Below, piece by piece: positions 17,690-26,533 of a DNA stretch of 64,000 bases (the stretch's first letter is position 1; each line of letters begins with the position of its first letter). This DNA comes from Streptomyces alfalfae (GTDB taxonomy: Bacteria > Actinomycetota > Actinomycetes > Streptomycetales > Streptomycetaceae). The position numbers and the translations under genes are program-made. The notes beneath the pieces were generated by a model. The model saw nothing but the letters and a program-made list of their open reading frames with translations. It did not search any database and was not told where the DNA came from. The stretch lies in NCBI RefSeq assembly GCF_004127445.1, contig NZ_QEXM01000025.1, positions 434,001 through 498,000 on the forward strand. Reading direction: 5' to 3'.

Positions 17690-19746
17690 CGACGGCCCCC
17701 TCCGTCGGCGCCCGCCTCTGGCGCGGCCGGCCCGACGACCCCCGCTGGGCGCGCCCCGCGCTGCTCGGCCTGCTCCTCGCCACGGCGGCCCTCTATCTCG
17801 TCGACCTCAGTGCGTCCGGTTACGCCAACTCCTTCTACTCGGCGGCCGTCCAGGCGGGCAGCCAGAGCTGGAAGGCCCTGTTCTTCGGCTCGCTCGACGC
17901 GGGCAACGCGATCACCGTCGACAAGCCCCCGGCCGCGCTCTGGCCGATGGCGCTCTCCGTACGGATCTTCGGGCTCGGCTCCTGGGCCGTGCTCGTCCCG
18001 CAGGCGCTGATGGGCGTCGCGACGGTCGGCGTGCTGTACGCCGCCGTGCGGCGGCGGTTCAGCCCGGCGGCCGGTCTGATCGCGGGCGCGGTGCTCGCGC
18101 TGACTCCGGTGGCCGCGCTGATGTTCCGCTTCAACAACCCGGACGCGCTGCTCGCCCTCCTGATGACCGTCACCGTCTACTGCGTGCTGCGCGCCCTGGA
18201 GCACGGCCGCACCGCGTGGCTGGTGTGGGCGGGCGTCGCGGTGGGCCTCGCCTTCCTGACGAAGACGCTCCAGGCGTTCCTGATCCTGCCGCCGCTGGCC
18301 GTCCTGTACGCGGTGTGCGCGCCGGCACGGCCGCGCAGGCGCTTCGGCCAGCTCGCCCTCTCCGGGCTCGCGACGGTCGTGGCCGGTGGCTGGTGGGTCG
18401 CGGTCGTGGAGCTGTGGCCCGCGTCCTCGCGCCCGTACATCGGCGGCTCCCAGAACAACTCCTTCCTGGAGCTGACCTTCGGCTACAACGGGCTCGGCCG
18501 CATCAACGGCGAGGAGACCGGCAGCGTCGGCGGGGGCGGCGGCCCCGGTGGCGGCCAGTGGGGCGAGACCGGCATCGGCCGGATGTTCGACGCCGAGGTC
18601 GGGAGCCAGATCTCCTGGCTGCTGCCCGCCGCGCTGATCCTCCTGGCGGCCGGACTCGTGCTCACGCGCAGGGCGCGCCGCACGGACACCGCGCGGGCGG
18701 CGTTCGTGGCGTGGGGCGGTGCGCTCCTGATGACCGCGGCCGTCTTCAGCTTCATGGCGGGGATCTTCCACCAGTACTACACGGTGGCGCTCGCGCCCTA
18801 CCTCGCGGCGCTGATCGGCATGGGCGCCACGGTCCTGTGGGAGGAGCGGGCCTCGCGGTGGGCGTGCGCGGCGCTCGGCGCGGCGGTCGCGGCCACGGCG
18901 GTCTGGGCGTACGTCCTGCTCGGCCGGGTCCCCGACCACCTGCCGTGGCTGCGCTGGGCGGTGCTGTGCGCCGGCCTCGTGGGCGCGGCGGGGCTGCTGC
19001 TCGCCGGGCGGTTCGGCCGCCGTCTCGCGCTCACCACGGTGGGCGTGAGCCTCGCGGCGTCCCTGGCGGGCCCGGTGGCGTACACCCTCTCGACGGTGGA
19101 CAGCGCGCACACCGGTTCCATCGTGACGGCGGGCCCGGCGTCCGCGGGGCGGACGGGACCCGGTGGCGGCGGCCCCGGCCGGGGCGGCCAGGGCATGGGT
19201 CGGCCCCCGGCGGGCGGCGGCCAGGGCGGCGGCCAGGGCGGTCCGGGTGGTTCGAAGGACGCCGGTACGGGACAGGCGCCGACCGGCGGCCCCGGCGGCA
19301 ACGGGCAGGCGCGGCAGGGCCGGCAGGGCGGATTCCCCGGCGGCTCGCGCGAGGGCGGCAGGGGCGGCGGCATGGGCGGCCTGCTCGACGGCGCCCAGGT
19401 CTCCGCCAAGGCGAAGGAGCTCCTGGAGAAGGACGCCGGGGAGTTCACCTGGGCCGCGGCGGCCGTCGGCTCGCAGAACGCGGCGAGTCACCAACTCGCG
19501 ACCGGCGAGCCGGTGATGGCGATCGGCGGCTTCAACGGCAGCGACCCCTCCCCGACGCTGCGGCAGATCAAGCGGTACGTGGCGGACGGCGAGATCCACT
19601 ACTTCGTCGCGGGCGGCGGCATGGGCGGGGGCGGCATGGGCGGCGAGGGCGCGTCGTCCGCGGTCACCTCCTGGGTGGAGTCGACGTTCACCGAGGTCAC
19701 GGTGGGCGACGCGACCTTCTATGACCTGACGCGGCCGAAGAAGTAG
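17686..19746 (+). CDS. GT39/ArnT-like membrane mannosyltransferase
   Basis: 686 residues. The N-terminal half has many membrane segments. LDAGNAITVDKPPAALWPMA holds the conserved acidic residue and Lys-Pro-Pro of the ArnT/PMT-like family, and FRFNNPDALLALLMTVTVYC follows. A Gly-rich extracytoplasmic insertion (about 490-565) precedes a compact C-terminal domain found in related actinobacterial proteins. The enzyme probably transfers a sugar from a polyprenyl phosphate made by the upstream GT2-GtrA protein to a protein or wall acceptor outside the cell. ATGA overlap with the upstream gene; last gene of the four-gene operon. The acceptor is unknown. Confidence 0.85.
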   Translation: MTTAPSVGARLWRGRPDDPRWARPALLGLLLATAALYLVDLSASGYANSFYSAAVQAGSQSWKALFFGSLDAGNAITVDKPPAALWPMALSVRIFGLGSWAVLVPQALMGVATVGVLYAAVRRRFSPAAGLIAGAVLALTPVAALMFRFNNPDALLALLMTVTVYCVLRALEHGRTAWLVWAGVAVGLAFLTKTLQAFLILPPLAVLYAVCAPARPRRRFGQLALSGLATVVAGGWWVAVVELWPASSRPYIGGSQNNSFLELTFGYNGLGRINGEETGSVGGGGGPGGGQWGETGIGRMFDAEVGSQISWLLPAALILLAAGLVLTRRARRTDTARAAFVAWGGALLMTAAVFSFMAGIFHQYYTVALAPYLAALIGMGATVLWEERASRWACAALGAAVAATAVWAYVLLGRVPDHLPWLRWAVLCAGLVGAAGLLLAGRFGRRLALTTVGVSLAASLAGPVAYTLSTVDSAHTGSIVTAGPASAGRTGPGGGGPGRGGQGMGRPPAGGGQGGGQGGPGGSKDAGTGQAPTGGPGGNGQARQGRQGGFPGGSREGGRGGGMGGLLDGAQVSAKAKELLEKDAGEFTWAAAAVGSQNAASHQLATGEPVMAIGGFNGSDPSPTLRQIKRYVADGEIHYFVAGGGMGGGGMGGEGASSAVTSWVESTFTEVTVGDATFYDLTRPKK

Positions 19747-19823
19747 CGCCCGGGCCCGGAAAGCGCGGGAGCAAGGGAGCGCGGGGGCGGCGACGATAAC
19801 GCCTTGTACGGCGTATGGGATGT

Positions 19824-19863
19824 GCTCTACGGTGTACGGGACAGTTCTCGTACACCGTAGAGC
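19824..19863. promoter_or_regulatory. Large palindromic operator of the MFS efflux gene
   Basis: GCTCTACGGTGTACG and CGTACACCGTAGAGC form perfect 15-bp arms around a 10-base spacer. TTGTAC (19804-19809) and TACGGT (19828-19833), 18 bases apart, make a plausible promoter whose -10 lies in the left arm. Such a site fits repression by the TetR protein encoded two genes on. Confidence 0.7.
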
Positions 19864-19896
19864 AGTCGTTCCCCCGGTCCCCGAAGGAGCCCACCC

Positions 19897-21399
19897 ATGA
19901 CGGCGACGACCGCCGACACATCGGCCACCACCACCCGGCATCCGCAGCGCTGGCTGATCCTCGGCGTCATCTGCCTCGCCCAGCTCACCGTGCTGCTCGA
20001 CAACACCGTCCTCAGCGTCGCCATCCCCTCCCTCACCGAGGAGCTGGACGCGTCCACGTCGGACATCCAGTGGATGATCAACGCCTACTCGCTCGTGCAG
20101 TCCGGCCTGCTGCTCACCGCGGGCAGCTCCGCCGACCGCTACGGCCGCAAGAAGATGCTCATGGCGGGCCTCGCGCTCTTCGGCGCGGGCTCGCTGGTCG
20201 CGGCGTTCGCGCAGACGTCGGCGCAGCTCATCGCCGCCCGCGCCGGCATGGGCGTCGGCGGGGCGCTCCTGATGACCACGACGCTCGCGGTCGTCATGCA
20301 GATCTTCGACGACTCCGAGCGCGTGAAGGCGATCGGCGTCTGGTCGACCGTCAGCTCCCTCGGCTTCGCGGCCGGACCACTGCTCGGCGGCTTCATGCTG
20401 AACCACTTCTGGTGGGGCTCGATCTTCCTGATCAACCTCCCCGTGGCGCTGCTCGGCCTCGTCGCGGTCGCCAAGCTGGTGCCCGAGTCGAAGAACCCCC
20501 AGGGCGACCGCCCCGACCTGCTCGGCGCGCTGCTCTCCACGATCGGCATGGCCTCCGTGGTCTACGCGATCATCTCGGGCCCCGAGCACGGCTGGACGTC
20601 GGCGCAGGTCGGCGTGGCGGCGGCCGTCGGTGTGCTGGTCCTCGGCGCCTTCGCGCTCTGGGAGCTGCGCATCCCGTACCCGATGCTGGACATGCACTTC
20701 TTCCGCAACCAGCGCTTCGTCGGGGCGGTGGCGGGCGCGATCCTCGTCGCCTTCGGGCTCAGCGGTTCGCTGTTCCTGCTCACCCAGCACCTGCAGTTCG
20801 TCCTCGGATACGAGCCGCTGGAGGCCGGGCTGCGGACGGCGCCGCTCGCGGTGACCATCGTGGCCCTGAACCTGTCGGGCCTCGGCGCCAAGCTGCACGC
20901 GAAGCTCGGCACGCCCGTGACCATCCTGACCGGCATGAGCGGCCTCGCGGCCGGGCTCGCGGTGATCGCCCTGCTCGGCGGCGACGACTACAACGGCATG
21001 CTCGCCGGGCTCGTCGTCATGGGCGCGGGCATCGCGATCGCCATGCCGGCCATGGCCAACGCCATCATGAGCGCCATCCCCGTGGAGAAGGCGGGCGTGG
21101 GCGCGGGCGTCAACGGCACGCTCGCGGAGTTCGGCAACGGGCTCGGCGTCGCCGTGCTCGGCGCGGTCCTCAACTCCCGCTTCGCCTCGCTCGTGGCGGT
21201 CTCCGCGACGTCCTTCCCGGCGGCCATGGCCGCGGCGGACTCCGACGGGGAGCGGGCGCGGATCGCCGACGCGTTCTCCTCGGGCCTGGAGACGAGCCAG
21301 CTCGTGGGGGCCGCCGCGGTGTTCCTCGGGGGTGTCCTCGCCGCGGCGCTGCTGCGCAGGGCGGAGAGGGCGGACTCCGTGGGGACGAAGGCGGCATAG
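19897..21399 (+). CDS. MFS drug efflux transporter, DHA2 (14-segment) family
   Basis: 500 residues with the 14 hydrophobic segments of the EmrB/QacA group. The motif C-like region is WSTVSSLGFAAGPLLGGFM, and LDNTVLSVAIPSLTEELDAS is the typical first-segment signature with the conserved Asp. It should export lipophilic cations or antibiotics by proton antiport. Upstream lies a 40-bp palindromic operator, and 140 bases downstream a tetR gene on the same strand, the usual efflux-repressor cassette. Ribosome site GAAGGAG. The natural substrate is unknown. Confidence 0.9.
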   Translation: MTATTADTSATTTRHPQRWLILGVICLAQLTVLLDNTVLSVAIPSLTEELDASTSDIQWMINAYSLVQSGLLLTAGSSADRYGRKKMLMAGLALFGAGSLVAAFAQTSAQLIAARAGMGVGGALLMTTTLAVVMQIFDDSERVKAIGVWSTVSSLGFAAGPLLGGFMLNHFWWGSIFLINLPVALLGLVAVAKLVPESKNPQGDRPDLLGALLSTIGMASVVYAIISGPEHGWTSAQVGVAAAVGVLVLGAFALWELRIPYPMLDMHFFRNQRFVGAVAGAILVAFGLSGSLFLLTQHLQFVLGYEPLEAGLRTAPLAVTIVALNLSGLGAKLHAKLGTPVTILTGMSGLAAGLAVIALLGGDDYNGMLAGLVVMGAGIAIAMPAMANAIMSAIPVEKAGVGAGVNGTLAEFGNGLGVAVLGAVLNSRFASLVAVSATSFPAAMAAADSDGERARIADAFSSGLETSQLVGAAAVFLGGVLAAALLRRAERADSVGTKAA

Positions 21400-21538
21400 C
21401 ATCCTGGTGGGGTGGGCAGCCGGGTTCCGGAGCGCCGGGTTCCGGGGCTGTCGGAAGCCGGGCCGCCCTGCGGGGGCCCGAACCGTCGGAAGCCGGAGCC
21501 GCCGCCCCGGGTTCGAGAAGCGATCAGGAAGGTGCGCC

Positions 21539-22312
21539 ATGGTCAAGGCAGCCGGCCGCACGAAGAACACGGCGCGGACGAGCGTCTGGCTGCAGGGCAA
21601 GGCCTCCCGCGGCGGCACCCGCAAGGGCGACCAGCCGAGCGGCCTCGACCGGGAGCGGATCACCGGGGCCACGGTGCGGCTCCTGGACGCCGAGGGCCTC
21701 GCGAAGTTCTCCATGCGCAGGCTGGCGACCGAGCTGAACGTCACCGCGATGTCCGTCTACTGGTACGTGGACACCAAGGACGACCTGCTCGAACTCGCCC
21801 TGGACGCGGTGTGCGGCGAGATGCGCATCCCCGAACCGCAGTCGGACCCCGACGCCTGGCGGGACCAGCTGCGGGCCCTCGCGGAGGAGTACCGCGGGCT
21901 GCTGATCCGCCACGCGTGGGTGTCGCCGCTGGTCGGCCGCTATCTCAACATCGGCCCGAACTGGCTGGCCTTCGCCGTCGCGATCCAGCACACCGTACGC
22001 AACACCGGACTTCCCGCGTACGCGCAGAACGGCGCGATCTCGGCGGTCTTCCAGTTCGTGTACGGCTTCGGGACCATTGAAGGCCACTACATCGCGCGGT
22101 GCGCGGAGGCCGGGGTCTCCCAGGACGAGTACTACCGCGAGGCGATCGGCACCGTCCACCACGAACTGGCCGCGCACGAGGTGCTGGAGAGCGCGGACGA
22201 GCTGATCCGGGCCCGGGGCGAGGACACGGTCGAGGAGATGTGGCACCGGGACTTCACGATCGCCCTCGACCTCATGATCGCCGGGATCGAGGCGCTGGTC
22301 TCCCGGGAGTGA
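21539..22312 (+). CDS. TetR-family transcriptional repressor
   Basis: 257 residues. The DNA-binding part is residues 38-85: RERITGATVRLLDAEGLAKF, then SMRRLATELNVTAMSVYWYV with the recognition helix. The C-terminal domain (about 100-250) is of the TetR_C type that binds lipophilic drugs. It follows the efflux gene and probably represses it and itself from the palindrome at 19824-19863. AGGAAGG sits before the ATG. A longer reading starting at 21332 overlaps the MFS gene and is rejected. Confidence 0.85.
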   Translation: MVKAAGRTKNTARTSVWLQGKASRGGTRKGDQPSGLDRERITGATVRLLDAEGLAKFSMRRLATELNVTAMSVYWYVDTKDDLLELALDAVCGEMRIPEPQSDPDAWRDQLRALAEEYRGLLIRHAWVSPLVGRYLNIGPNWLAFAVAIQHTVRNTGLPAYAQNGAISAVFQFVYGFGTIEGHYIARCAEAGVSQDEYYREAIGTVHHELAAHEVLESADELIRARGEDTVEEMWHRDFTIALDLMIAGIEALVSRE

Positions 22313-22363
22313 CGAGGCGGCGGGGTGGCGCGATGCCGCCCCGCCCCCGCGACGGGCGGTGTG

Positions 22364-23182
22364 TCAGACCTGCGGGAGGGCGTCGCCCTGCACCGCCTGG
22401 ATGTCCAGCTCCACCCGCAGCGTCGTGCCGATGGCGGAGATGCCCGCCTGGACGACCTGGTTGTAGTTCATCGCGAAGTCCTCGCGGCGCAGCTCCGCCG
22501 TGGCGCGGAACGCGGCGCGCGTGCCGCCCCACGGGTCCGCCCCGGTGCCGAGGTAGCTCAGCTCCAGGTCGACGGGGCGTACGACGCCGTGCATGCCCAG
22601 CTCACCGTGGACCGTCCAGCGGTCCTGGCCCGCGGGCGTCAGGCCGCTGGACCGGTAGGTGATCTCCGGGTACTGCTCGACGTCCAGGAAGTCGGCCGAC
22701 TTCAGGTGCCCGTCGCGCATCGCGTTGCCCGTGTCGATCGAGGCCGAGCGGATGACCGCCTCGACGCGCGACTTCTCCACGTCCTCGGCGATCTCGACGC
22801 GCCCGCCGAACTCCAGGAACCGCCCGTGCACGCTGGTGATCCCGAGGTGCTGCGCGACGGCGGCGACCGTCGAGTGCGCGGGGTCGATCGTCCAGGGTCC
22901 GGGCGGCGGCAGCTCGGTGCCGCCCTGCCGGGCGAGGACGACGTTGCCCACGTCGGCCCGCCCGCTGGCGGTGACCAGCGCGGTCGAGGCGATGGGCGCG
23001 TAGCCGACGGCGGTGACGATGACGGTGTACGGGCCCGCCGGCAGGGCCGTGGCGTCCCGTACGAGTCCCTCCTCGTCCGCCGCGGCCCGCAGCACCTGCG
23101 CCCCGGTCATGTCGGTCACCGTCACGACGGCGTGGGGCACGGCCCAACCGTCACGCGTCCGGATCCGAGCGTTGAGTCCCAT
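22364..23182 (-). CDS. YceI-family lipid-binding protein with beta-sandwich extension
   Basis: 272 residues. Residues 1-90 form a carboxypeptidase-regulatory-like beta-sandwich (GLNARIRTRDGWAVPHAVVT, then AGPYTVIVTAVGYAPIAS). Residues about 100-270 are YceI: PWTIDPAHSTVAAVAQHLGI at the start, ITSVHGRFLEFGG and a C-terminal FAMNYN. YceI is a lipocalin-like barrel that binds isoprenoid or other amphiphilic ligands. There is no signal peptide, so it should be cytoplasmic. The start ATG 23182 has AAGGAG. It lies on the same strand downstream of a marR-MFS pair, and the transporter carries the same accessory fold. Probably a ligand carrier or sensor of that cassette. Confidence 0.85.
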   Translation of the reverse strand: MGLNARIRTRDGWAVPHAVVTVTDMTGAQVLRAAADEEGLVRDATALPAGPYTVIVTAVGYAPIASTALVTASGRADVGNVVLARQGGTELPPPGPWTIDPAHSTVAAVAQHLGITSVHGRFLEFGGRVEIAEDVEKSRVEAVIRSASIDTGNAMRDGHLKSADFLDVEQYPEITYRSSGLTPAGQDRWTVHGELGMHGVVRPVDLELSYLGTGADPWGGTRAAFRATAELRREDFAMNYNQVVQAGISAIGTTLRVELDIQAVQGDALPQV

Positions 23183-23223
23183 CCGTTCACTCCTTGCCGG
23201 GCCTCCGTCAGCGAAGGCCATAA

Positions 23224-23253
23224 AAGATCAAGAAAGATCAAGAAAGATCGAGT
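23224..23253 (-). repeat. Three 10-bp direct repeats upstream of the YceI gene
   Basis: AAAGATCAAG twice followed by AAAGATCGAG, in perfect 10-bp phase, 42-71 bases before the YceI start. The phase equals one helical turn, as in sites where proteins bind cooperatively on one face. Unusually AT-rich for this chromosome. Confidence 0.6.
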
Positions 23254-23291
23254 CTGGCGGGGCGGCCGCGGGGCCGTGCGGCCCTCGCAGA

Positions 23292-23356
23292 GGGCCCCCG
23301 GGCCGGTGGTGGCCGGCCGTCCCCTGCCGTGAATGCCACCATCGGCCCGGGGGCCC
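23292..23356. terminator. Hairpin between the MFS and YceI genes
   Basis: GGGCCCCCGGGCCG (23292-23305) pairs with CGGCCCGGGGGCCC (23343-23356), extended by a GGTGGTGG/CCACCAT partial match. It would terminate or attenuate transcription leaving the MFS gene before YceI. TTTT follows on the plus strand only. Confidence 0.6.
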
Positions 23357-23416
23357 TTTTCCGCGACCGGCCCGTGGCCACGCCTCCGCTCGGGGCGCGG
23401 CCACGGGCCGGGGCCG

Positions 23417-25966
23417 TCACTCGCCCGGGTGGGCGAGTTCGATGTCGTGGCCGTCGACGCCGCTGCCGGTCACCGTCAGGCCGGTGGCCACCGGCGGGTA
23501 ACCGGTCGCGATGACCGTGTACTCACCGCTGTCCAGGTCGGTGAAGCCGTAGGCTCCGTCCGCCCCGGTGGTCGCGGTGGCGACGACGTTGCCCGCCGCG
23601 TCCACCAGGGTGACCCGGGCGTCGTTCAGCGCCGCGCCGCCCGCACGCACGGTGCCGAGCACCTGCGCGCCGGAGTTCAGCTCGACCTCGACCCGGGTGA
23701 CACCGGCGCCGCCGATCTCGACGGGCAGGGCCATCGGCCGGTGACCCGCGGCGTTCACCGCGATGGTCACGGTGCCGGGCACCAGCTCGGCGAAGGTGAA
23801 CTCGCCCTGCTCGCCGGAGAGCCCGGTGGCCAGGACGTCACCGCGCACGTCGGTCACGATGACCATGGCGCCGGAGACGGGCAGCTTGCTGTCCGCGTCC
23901 CGCACCAGACCGCTGAGCCCGCTGGTGCCGCTGAGCAGGATGTCGTACGCGAGGGCTTCCTCGCCCACGACGACCGTCGAGGCCTGCGGCTGGAACCCGT
24001 CGGCGGAGGCGATCAGCACGTACGAACCGGCGCCCGGGGCGTCGACGGCGTAGGAACCGTCGCCCTGCGCGACCGACCGGCCGAGCTGCCGTCCCCCGAG
24101 GGAGATCAGCGTGACGGCGGCCTGCGGCACGGGCGCGCTCTCGGCGCCGCGGACGTAACCGCGGACCGGGACGCCGCCGGTGATCGGGGGGAGCTCACCG
24201 GAGCCCGCCTCGGCGGCGGACGCCACGGCGGCGAGCCGCTGCGTGCCCTCGGGCCCCGCCTCGGCGCGCGAGGTGACGGAGGCGAGCACGGGCTGCTCGG
24301 CGGTGGCCGCGGCGGCCGGGGTGGGCGAGGCGACCGGAGCCGCCGCGTCCGTGGTCTCACCGGCGGCCTGGGCGAGGCCGCCCGAGGTCCGCAGCGGGAC
24401 CTCCTTGATGAAGATGGTGATCAGGAAGGCGATCAGCGCGAGCGGCGCGGCGATCAGGAAGACGTCCGCGATGCCGTGCCCGTACGCGCTCTCCATCACC
24501 GTGCGGAACGGCTCGGGGATCTTGTCCAGGTCCGGGATGCCGCCGCCACCGGTGCCGCCGTGGCCGAACTGGGCCGCGGCCTTCGGGCCGAGGTCGTTGA
24601 CGCCGTCCTTGACGTAGTCGCTGATCCGCGTGGCCATGATCGCGCCGAGCGCCGAGACACCGATCGCACCGCCCAGGGAGCGGAAGAAGGTGACGGTGGA
24701 GCTGGCGGACCCGAGGTCCTCGGGGGCGACCTGGTTCTGCGTGCAGAGGACCAGGTTCTGCATCATCATGCCGATGCCGAGACCCATCAGGGCCATGAAG
24801 ATCGCGATGTGCCAGTACGCGGTGTCGTACCGGATGGTGCCGAGTAGACCGAGGCCCGCCGTCACCAGGAAGCCACCGCTGACCAGCCAGGCCTTCCACT
24901 TGCCGGTCTTGGTGATGATCTGGCCCGACACGGTGGAGGAGACGAACAGACCACCGATCATCGGGATCGTCAGCACACCGGACATGGTCGGGGACTCGCC
25001 CCGCGCCAGCTGGAAGTACTGGCTGAAGTAGACCGTGCCCGCGAACATCGCGACACCCACGAAGAGCGAGGCGAGCGAGGCGAGCGTGATGGTGCGGTTG
25101 CGGAAGAGACGCAGCGGGATGATCGGCTCGGCGGCCTTCGACTCGACGAGCACGAAGAGCAGTCCGAGGACGATCGAGCCGCCGACCATGGCGCCGGTCT
25201 GCCAGGACATCCAGTCGTACTTGTCGCCGGCGAAGGTGACCCAGACGAGCAGCAGGCAGACGGCGGCGCTGATGAAGAAGGCGCCGGCCCAGTCGACCTT
25301 CACGTCGCGCTTGACGACGGGGAGCTTCAGGGTCTTCTGCAGCACGATCAGCGCGATGATCGCGAAGGGCACGCCGACGTAGAAGCACCAGCGCCAGCCG
25401 AGCCACGAGGTGTCGGTGATGACACCGCCGAGCAGCGGGCCGCCGACGGTGGCGACGGCGAAGGTGGCGCCGAGGTAGCCGGAGTAGCGCCCGCGCTCAC
25501 GCGGGGAGATCATCGCGGCCATGACGATCTGCGCCAGGGCGGAGAGACCGCCGACGCCGATGCCCTGGACGACACGACAGGCGATCAGCATGCCGGCGCT
25601 CTGCGAGAGACCGGCGACGATGGAACCGCCGACGTAGATGATCAGGGCTATCTGGACCAGGGCCTTCTTGCTGAAGAGGTCCGAGAGCTTGCCCCACAGG
25701 GGGGTGGTCGCCGTCATCGCGAGCAGCGAGGCGGTGACGACCCAGGTGTAGGCGGACTGGCCGCCTCCGAGGTCACCGATGATTTCGGGCAGTGCGTTGG
25801 AGACGATCGTCGACGACAGGATCGCGACGAACATGCCGAGCAGCAGCCCGGACAGTGCTTCCATGATCTGCCGGTGCGTCATCGGAGCGACCTCACCGGG
25901 GTGACCGTGAGGTGCTCCGTGCTTGGCATGGCTGCCCCGCACACCGGCTGGTGTGGTTGTTGCCAT
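23417..25966 (-). CDS. DHA2 MFS transporter with three C-terminal beta-sandwich repeats
   Basis: 849 residues. Residues about 30-525 are a 14-segment EmrB-type transporter (LSGLLLGMFVAILSSTIVSN as the first segment). A linker rich in Ala and Thr leads to residues about 592-849, three consecutive domains of carboxypeptidase-regulatory type, each with a pattern like PVRGYVRGAESAPVPQAAVT and GSYVLIASADGFQP. With an even number of membrane segments and a cytoplasmic N-terminus, the tail should be cytoplasmic. The usual transporter is about 500 residues, so this is a fusion. It lies 13 bases after marR, with AAAGGAAG before the ATG, and shares its extra fold with the downstream YceI protein. Confidence 0.9.
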   Translation of the reverse strand: MATTTPAGVRGSHAKHGAPHGHPGEVAPMTHRQIMEALSGLLLGMFVAILSSTIVSNALPEIIGDLGGGQSAYTWVVTASLLAMTATTPLWGKLSDLFSKKALVQIALIIYVGGSIVAGLSQSAGMLIACRVVQGIGVGGLSALAQIVMAAMISPRERGRYSGYLGATFAVATVGGPLLGGVITDTSWLGWRWCFYVGVPFAIIALIVLQKTLKLPVVKRDVKVDWAGAFFISAAVCLLLVWVTFAGDKYDWMSWQTGAMVGGSIVLGLLFVLVESKAAEPIIPLRLFRNRTITLASLASLFVGVAMFAGTVYFSQYFQLARGESPTMSGVLTIPMIGGLFVSSTVSGQIITKTGKWKAWLVSGGFLVTAGLGLLGTIRYDTAYWHIAIFMALMGLGIGMMMQNLVLCTQNQVAPEDLGSASSTVTFFRSLGGAIGVSALGAIMATRISDYVKDGVNDLGPKAAAQFGHGGTGGGGIPDLDKIPEPFRTVMESAYGHGIADVFLIAAPLALIAFLITIFIKEVPLRTSGGLAQAAGETTDAAAPVASPTPAAAATAEQPVLASVTSRAEAGPEGTQRLAAVASAAEAGSGELPPITGGVPVRGYVRGAESAPVPQAAVTLISLGGRQLGRSVAQGDGSYAVDAPGAGSYVLIASADGFQPQASTVVVGEEALAYDILLSGTSGLSGLVRDADSKLPVSGAMVIVTDVRGDVLATGLSGEQGEFTFAELVPGTVTIAVNAAGHRPMALPVEIGGAGVTRVEVELNSGAQVLGTVRAGGAALNDARVTLVDAAGNVVATATTGADGAYGFTDLDSGEYTVIATGYPPVATGLTVTGSGVDGHDIELAHPGE

Positions 25967-25979
25967 GGACTTCCTTTTC

Positions 25980-26489
25980 TTACGCGGGTGTACGGGTGGT
26001 CTCTGACGTGGTCCGCACGTCATGGGTCTGCACGTCGTGGGGGAGCCGGGCCGAAGCCGCGCGGCAGTCCCCGAAGCTGTCGCGCAGTCGCGCGAGCAAC
26101 GTGCTGAGCTGGACGACCTCGTCGTCGGTCCAGTCGTGCAAGTAGTGGGTGAGCGTCCGGATGGAGTGCTCGGAGAGCTCGTCGACCTTGGCCTTGCCCT
26201 CGGGCGTGAGCCGCAGGATCCGGGAGCGCTTGTCCGCGGGGTCGGGGTCCCGGAGGATCCACTCCTTCTCCGCGACATGGGCGACGTGCCGGCTGGTCAC
26301 CGACGTGTCGACGGCGAGCAGCTCGGCGAGCCTGCTCATCCGCATCGCACCGTGGCGGTCGAGCAGGATGAGCACGGCCGCGGATCCGCCCGGACAGTCG
26401 TGGGGCAGGCCCCGTCCGAGACCACGCTTCACGGCGCCGATGGCGCTGAGCTGTCGGGCCAGCTCCTCGTACTGACGCTGCGCGGCCAC
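25980..26489 (-). CDS. MarR-family transcriptional regulator
   Basis: 169 residues. A winged helix occupies about residues 40-110: MRMSRLAELLAVDTSVTSRH, then HVAEKEWILRDPDPADKRSR, the wing with the conserved Asp-x-Arg pattern. The C-terminal helix pair dimerises. Start GTG with AAAGGAGG. It heads the operon with the fused MFS transporter and faces two copies of a GTTGC-n5-GCAAC site in its own promoter, so autorepression relieved by a transported or related ligand is likely. Confidence 0.9.
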   Translation of the reverse strand: MAAQRQYEELARQLSAIGAVKRGLGRGLPHDCPGGSAAVLILLDRHGAMRMSRLAELLAVDTSVTSRHVAHVAEKEWILRDPDPADKRSRILRLTPEGKAKVDELSEHSIRTLTHYLHDWTDDEVVQLSTLLARLRDSFGDCRAASARLPHDVQTHDVRTTSETTRTPA

Positions 26490-26504
26490 GGCACCTCCTT
26501 TTTT

Positions 26505-26519
26505 GTTGCTTAGGGCAAC
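26505..26519. promoter_or_regulatory. MarR operator, promoter-proximal copy
   Basis: GTTGC-TTAGG-GCAAC, perfect 5-bp arms, 16 bases before the marR GTG. It lies just downstream of a TATCGT -10 box on the minus strand. Confidence 0.75.
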
Positions 26520-26533
26520 GATAGAAGCAGTTG

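Noticed and set aside
17308-21744. 1478-codon minus-strand frame opposite the GT39, MFS and TetR genes
   Set aside because: Shadow of real plus-strand genes in high-GC DNA; Arg/Gly/Ala composition, no domain, and the opposite strand has clear families.
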